Shown here: one piece after another, positions 4,657 to 5,517 of the stretch
Numbering within the stretch: the stretch's first letter is position 1
Layout: each line of letters begins with the position of its first letter
Assembly (NCBI GenBank): GCA_021785795.1
Contig: JAJYEK010000218.1
Location: 1-5,517 of the forward strand
Direction of reading: 5' to 3'
DNA from: Pseudomonadota bacterium
GTDB taxonomy: Bacteria; Pseudomonadota; Gammaproteobacteria; Acidiferrobacterales; UBA6901
Length of the DNA stretch: 5,517 nucleotides
Notes under the pieces: generated by a model
Databases searched by the model: none
Seen by the model: the letters and a program-made list of their open reading frames with translations, nothing else
What the model was told of the DNA's origin: nothing
Program-made: the position numbers and the translations under genes

Positions 4657-5517
4657 TCAATGCATGCGGCGGCGCACCTCGGTGACATTCGGCAGCTGGT
4701 CGATCTGCGCAAGAATCTGACTGAGCGTGCCGATATTGGGGATCTCGAGAGTGAGGCTCATGTGAACCATGTGCTGCTGCTTGTCCGACACGGTATTGAC
4801 CGCGACGACATTGATGCGCTGGTTCGCAAGCAGCGAAGTAACGTCGCGCAGCAGCCCGGGACGCTCATAGGCCAGCACTTCGACCTCTACCGGATAGGTG
4901 GAACCGCCGGATTCCCCCCACCCGACCTCGATAAGACGCTCATCATGCTCGTCATGGTGGCGCAAAGCGTTCGGGCAATCGCTGCGATGAATGGTGACAC
5001 CCTGGCCGCGCGTGATGAAGCCGACAATGGCGTCCCCGGGGACCGGATTGCAGCAGCGCCCCATGCGCGTGAGCAGGTTTCCGACACCCTGTATCGTCAC
5101 ACCCGCGTGCGGCTTTTGTGCCGGCTGCGGACGGGTCGCGGGAACCGTCGCGGCAACCGTGGCGCGTGGCGGTGCCAGGTCCTGGACCGCCGCCACGATC
5201 TGTGCCGGACGCACATCGCCCCGGCCAATGGCGGCCAGGAAATCGTCGACCTTGCCGAAATGGAAGTAGTGCATCAACTTCTCGTAGTTCACGTCGCCCA
5301 TTCCGAGACGCTGGAACTCGCGTTCCAGTCCGGCACGGCCGGCCGAGACACTGCTCTCGTAATTCTGCTGCCTGAACCAGGATTGCACCCTGGTGCGCGC
5401 TTTCGAGGTATGCAGATAACCCAGGTGCGGGCTGAGCCAATCGCGGCTGGGTCCTCCCTCCTTGACCGTCAGAACCTCGACCCGCTCGCCGGTCCTGAGC
5501 ACATAGGTCAGCGGCAC
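4657..5517 (-). CDS. relA: (p)ppGpp synthetase RelA, C-terminal part, N-terminus beyond window edge
   Basis: The C-terminal 286 residues of the ribosome-associated stringent-response enzyme, which makes (p)ppGpp from GTP/GDP and ATP when uncharged tRNA enters the A site. The first codon in view (GTG, 5515-5517) is an internal Val, because VPLTY and the following TGS-end sequence match E. coli RelA in mid-protein. The hydrolase-like and synthetase domains and most of the TGS domain, perhaps 450 residues, are outside. Regions seen: TGS end (1-20), helical domain (about 21-113, with SRDWLSPHLGYLHTSKAR and WFRQQN), a Pro/Ala-rich linker (114-138), zinc-finger/CC domain with RCCNPVPGD (C155-C156), GFITRGQGVTIHRSDC, and a C-terminal ACT/RRM domain (about 207-286, ERPGLLRDVTSLLANQRINV). 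WFRQQN, SAGR and VGFITRGQGVTIHR favour RelA over SpoT, so synthesis without hydrolysis is expected. It ends 310 bases before the co-directional GGDEF-EAL gene. Confidence 0.93.
   Translation of the reverse strand: MPLTYVLRTGERVEVLTVKEGGPSRDWLSPHLGYLHTSKARTRVQSWFRQQNYESSVSAGRAGLEREFQRLGMGDVNYEKLMHYFHFGKVDDFLAAIGRGDVRPAQIVAAVQDLAPPRATVAATVPATRPQPAQKPHAGVTIQGVGNLLTRMGRCCNPVPGDAIVGFITRGQGVTIHRSDCPNALRHHDEHDERLIEVGWGESGGSTYPVEVEVLAYERPGLLRDVTSLLANQRINVVAVNTVSDKQQHMVHMSLTLEIPNIGTLSQILAQIDQLPNVTEVRRRMH

Noticed and set aside
4416..4712. 98-codon minus-strand open frame overlapping the relA end
   Set aside because: It overlaps the conserved relA C-terminus in another frame, then runs through the promoter-like AT-rich island; there is no ribosome binding site and no family.
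4657..5517. SpoT rather than RelA
   Set aside because: The sequence around WFRQQN, SAGR, RCCNPVPGD and VGFITRGQGVTIHR follows E. coli RelA more closely than SpoT, though the diagnostic hydrolase domain is outside the window.

Overview
The window looks like chromosomal DNA of a high-GC gammaproteobacterium (a betaproteobacterium is less likely). The reasons are an E. coli-like long-type prolyl-tRNA synthetase with an internal editing insert, a RelA-type (not SpoT-type) stringent-response synthetase, and a membrane GGDEF-EAL protein. I cannot name a genus from sequence alone. I see no tRNA, rRNA, CRISPR array, insertion sequence or phage gene.

Layout from left to right. (1) Positions 1-436, minus strand: the first 145 residues of a secreted lipoprotein with a clear lipobox and a Ser/Gly linker. 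It then enters what looks like the start of a DUF1565/parallel beta-helix domain and is cut by the window edge. (2) Positions 437-977: a 541-base divergent intergenic region with no convincing gene. It holds several perfect short inverted repeats and a good -10 element just ahead of proS. (3) Positions 978-2705, plus strand: a full-length ProRS homologue (575 aa) that co-aligns with E. coli ProRS yet carries unusual substitutions at positions normally conserved in the active site. (4) Positions 2706-2723: an 18-base convergent junction containing a GC hairpin. (5) Positions 2724-4346, minus strand: a complete 540-aa two-helix membrane GGDEF-EAL protein. It has an intact diguanylate cyclase signature and I-site, but the EAL domain has Lys in place of a catalytic Glu. 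(6) Positions 4347-4656: a 310-base leader or intergenic region with an AT-rich promoter-like island, a perfect inverted repeat and a strong G-quadruplex motif on the mRNA-sense strand just ahead of the ribosome binding site. (7) Positions 4657-5517, minus strand: the C-terminal 286 residues of RelA.

How the parts relate: relA and the GGDEF-EAL gene run in the same direction, so genes for (p)ppGpp and c-di-GMP metabolism are neighbours here. ProRS is also tied to amino-acid supply, because uncharged tRNA is the RelA signal. Nothing in the sequence proves co-regulation. The points most worth checking are the altered ProRS active site, the probably inactive EAL domain, and the G-quadruplex leader of the c-di-GMP gene.
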